This document shows, piece by piece, positions 63,160 to 64,000 of a stretch of 64,000 nucleotides of DNA; the stretch's first letter is position 1, and every line of letters begins with the position of its first letter. The notes under the pieces were generated by a model. It worked only from the letters and a program-made list of their open reading frames with translations. It was not told the DNA's origin and searched no databases. Position numbers and translations under genes: made by a program. The DNA comes from Enchytraeus crypticus (Eukaryota > Annelida > Clitellata > Enchytraeida > Enchytraeidae). The stretch is from the NCBI GenBank assembly GCA_905160935.1, contig CAJHZI010000458.1, positions 686,001 through 750,000 of the forward strand, in the 5' to 3' direction.

Positions 63160-64000
63160 GCGATGTCAGTTACGTCACGATGGCAGCAATAAGAGTTGAG
63201 TGATAATGTAGTTCACGACAATACCGAACACTCAACAATTTAAAAGTGGGAAGTAGACAATTCTTTATGGATGTTAACTGGAAATCTGGGTGAACTGAAA
63301 AGTTTAACACTGTACGTAGAATGGAATAATTTACAGTAGACCTATCAGTTAAATTTTCTATTATTAGGTTATTTATGAAACACAGGCTACACATACAAGT
63401 AGGCCTCTGCTCACTTACATGCTCACTTACGTATTTGTTTTTAACTTCTGTGATCTTATGTACGTGGCTATATTTGTAACTTGTTACTGCGTATGCTGTG
63501 AGAAAACACTAACAATTAGACAAACCTATCTCGCGTGTATTGTTGTTTCATATATTACTAATGATGTTTTCTGATAATAATATAATCTTGTATTGCATCA
63601 TTCTCTCTTAGTACACTGCCTACTGGCAGGTCCATGGTATATAACGCCTCCACTCTTCTCTGTCTTCCGCTTTCCTCTTCATGTCCACATATGAGTGGAT
63701 CAACTGTCTATCTGTATCAACGCTCTCCGGAACTTCTCATTTGTAAGCTTTTGAGTTCATTGCATCATTATAGTTTAAAATACGATGCCACAGTGTTGCT
63801 GTGCACCATCATGTCACAAGTGGCCTATGGTGGCCACTCTTTCACCAAAATCGATCCGGGGAATTTGTCGTGGCAAATGGAAGCCATCTACATGGAACGT
63901 AGTAGTAATAATAATGGTTTAACGTCCGTTTCCTCATACATGATAATTATAATAACAACAATTTGAGTGCTACAGTCATGAATGACAACATCGAGCACTA
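63160..64000. other. Upstream intron of the HAO-like gene: LINE-G piece and a repeat-I start
   Basis: 63606-63700 is a minus-strand LINE-G end block. 63925-63950 is a repeat-J head, and 63960-64000 begins repeat-I (GACAACATCGAGCACTA). No HAO N-terminal exon was found, so the missing exons lie to the right. Confidence 0.6.

Overview
The window is nuclear DNA of an invertebrate animal. Its genes are split by many GT-AG introns, it is AT-rich and loaded with microsatellites, and it carries several dispersed tRNA- and 5S-derived SINEs plus LINE fragments. The species cannot be fixed from the sequence. The mix of many short retroposons and minisatellites is compatible with a lophotrochozoan or other aquatic invertebrate, but that is only an impression.

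Four protein-coding genes can be read by joining exons; most of the long uninterrupted ORFs are repeats. (1) At the left edge, plus strand, is the last exon of a class-III aminotransferase-like PLP phospho-lyase (ETNPPL/PHYKPL type, 421-754). (2) On the minus strand at 14142-10702 is a complete 4-exon, 92-residue DPM3, the membrane anchor of dolichol-phosphate mannose synthase. (3) On the minus strand at 49420-22076 is a complete 18-exon gene for a 646-residue AtuA/DUF1446-family protein with a probable mitochondrial leader. All exon phases close and the frame runs from ATG to TAA. (4) On the minus strand, from beyond the right edge down to 55918, are the last six exons of an FMN-dependent 2-hydroxyacid oxidase (HAO/glycolate oxidase family). 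Between DPM3 and the AtuA-like gene lies a decayed non-LTR retrotransposon (about 15.65-20.1 kb, minus strand). It has a YLDD reverse transcriptase, a CCHC knuckle and a PD-(D/E)xK-like C-terminal domain, and it is broken by one frameshift and one nonsense codon.

The most striking pattern is where the minisatellites sit. In the AtuA-like gene at least seven splice boundaries (acceptors of exons 8, 9, 10, 12 and 18; donors of exons 9 and 17) lie inside tandem arrays whose unit contains the end of the exon, the splice site and adjoining intron. One acceptor of the HAO-like gene is copied in the same way. Each array therefore presents a series of duplicate splice sites. At exon 9 the acceptor array is also open in the reading frame of the protein.

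The remaining space is repeats: a tRNA-derived SINE of about 135 bp (here SINE-A), a second tRNA-derived SINE of about 235 bp (SINE-B), a 5S-rRNA-derived SINE (SINE-C), a third tRNA-like family (SINE-D), a ~285 bp element with a (GAT)n tail (repeat-E), LINE 3' ends (LINE-F, LINE-G, LINE-H), a small (ATT)n-tailed element (repeat-J), a 1.58 kb non-autonomous hAT-like transposon with an exact 8-bp target duplication, a mariner-like TIR element, and foldback sequences. The genes are biochemically plausible neighbours (PLP lyase, hydroxyacid oxidase, AtuA-like catabolic protein), but they are separate eukaryotic transcription units, not an operon.
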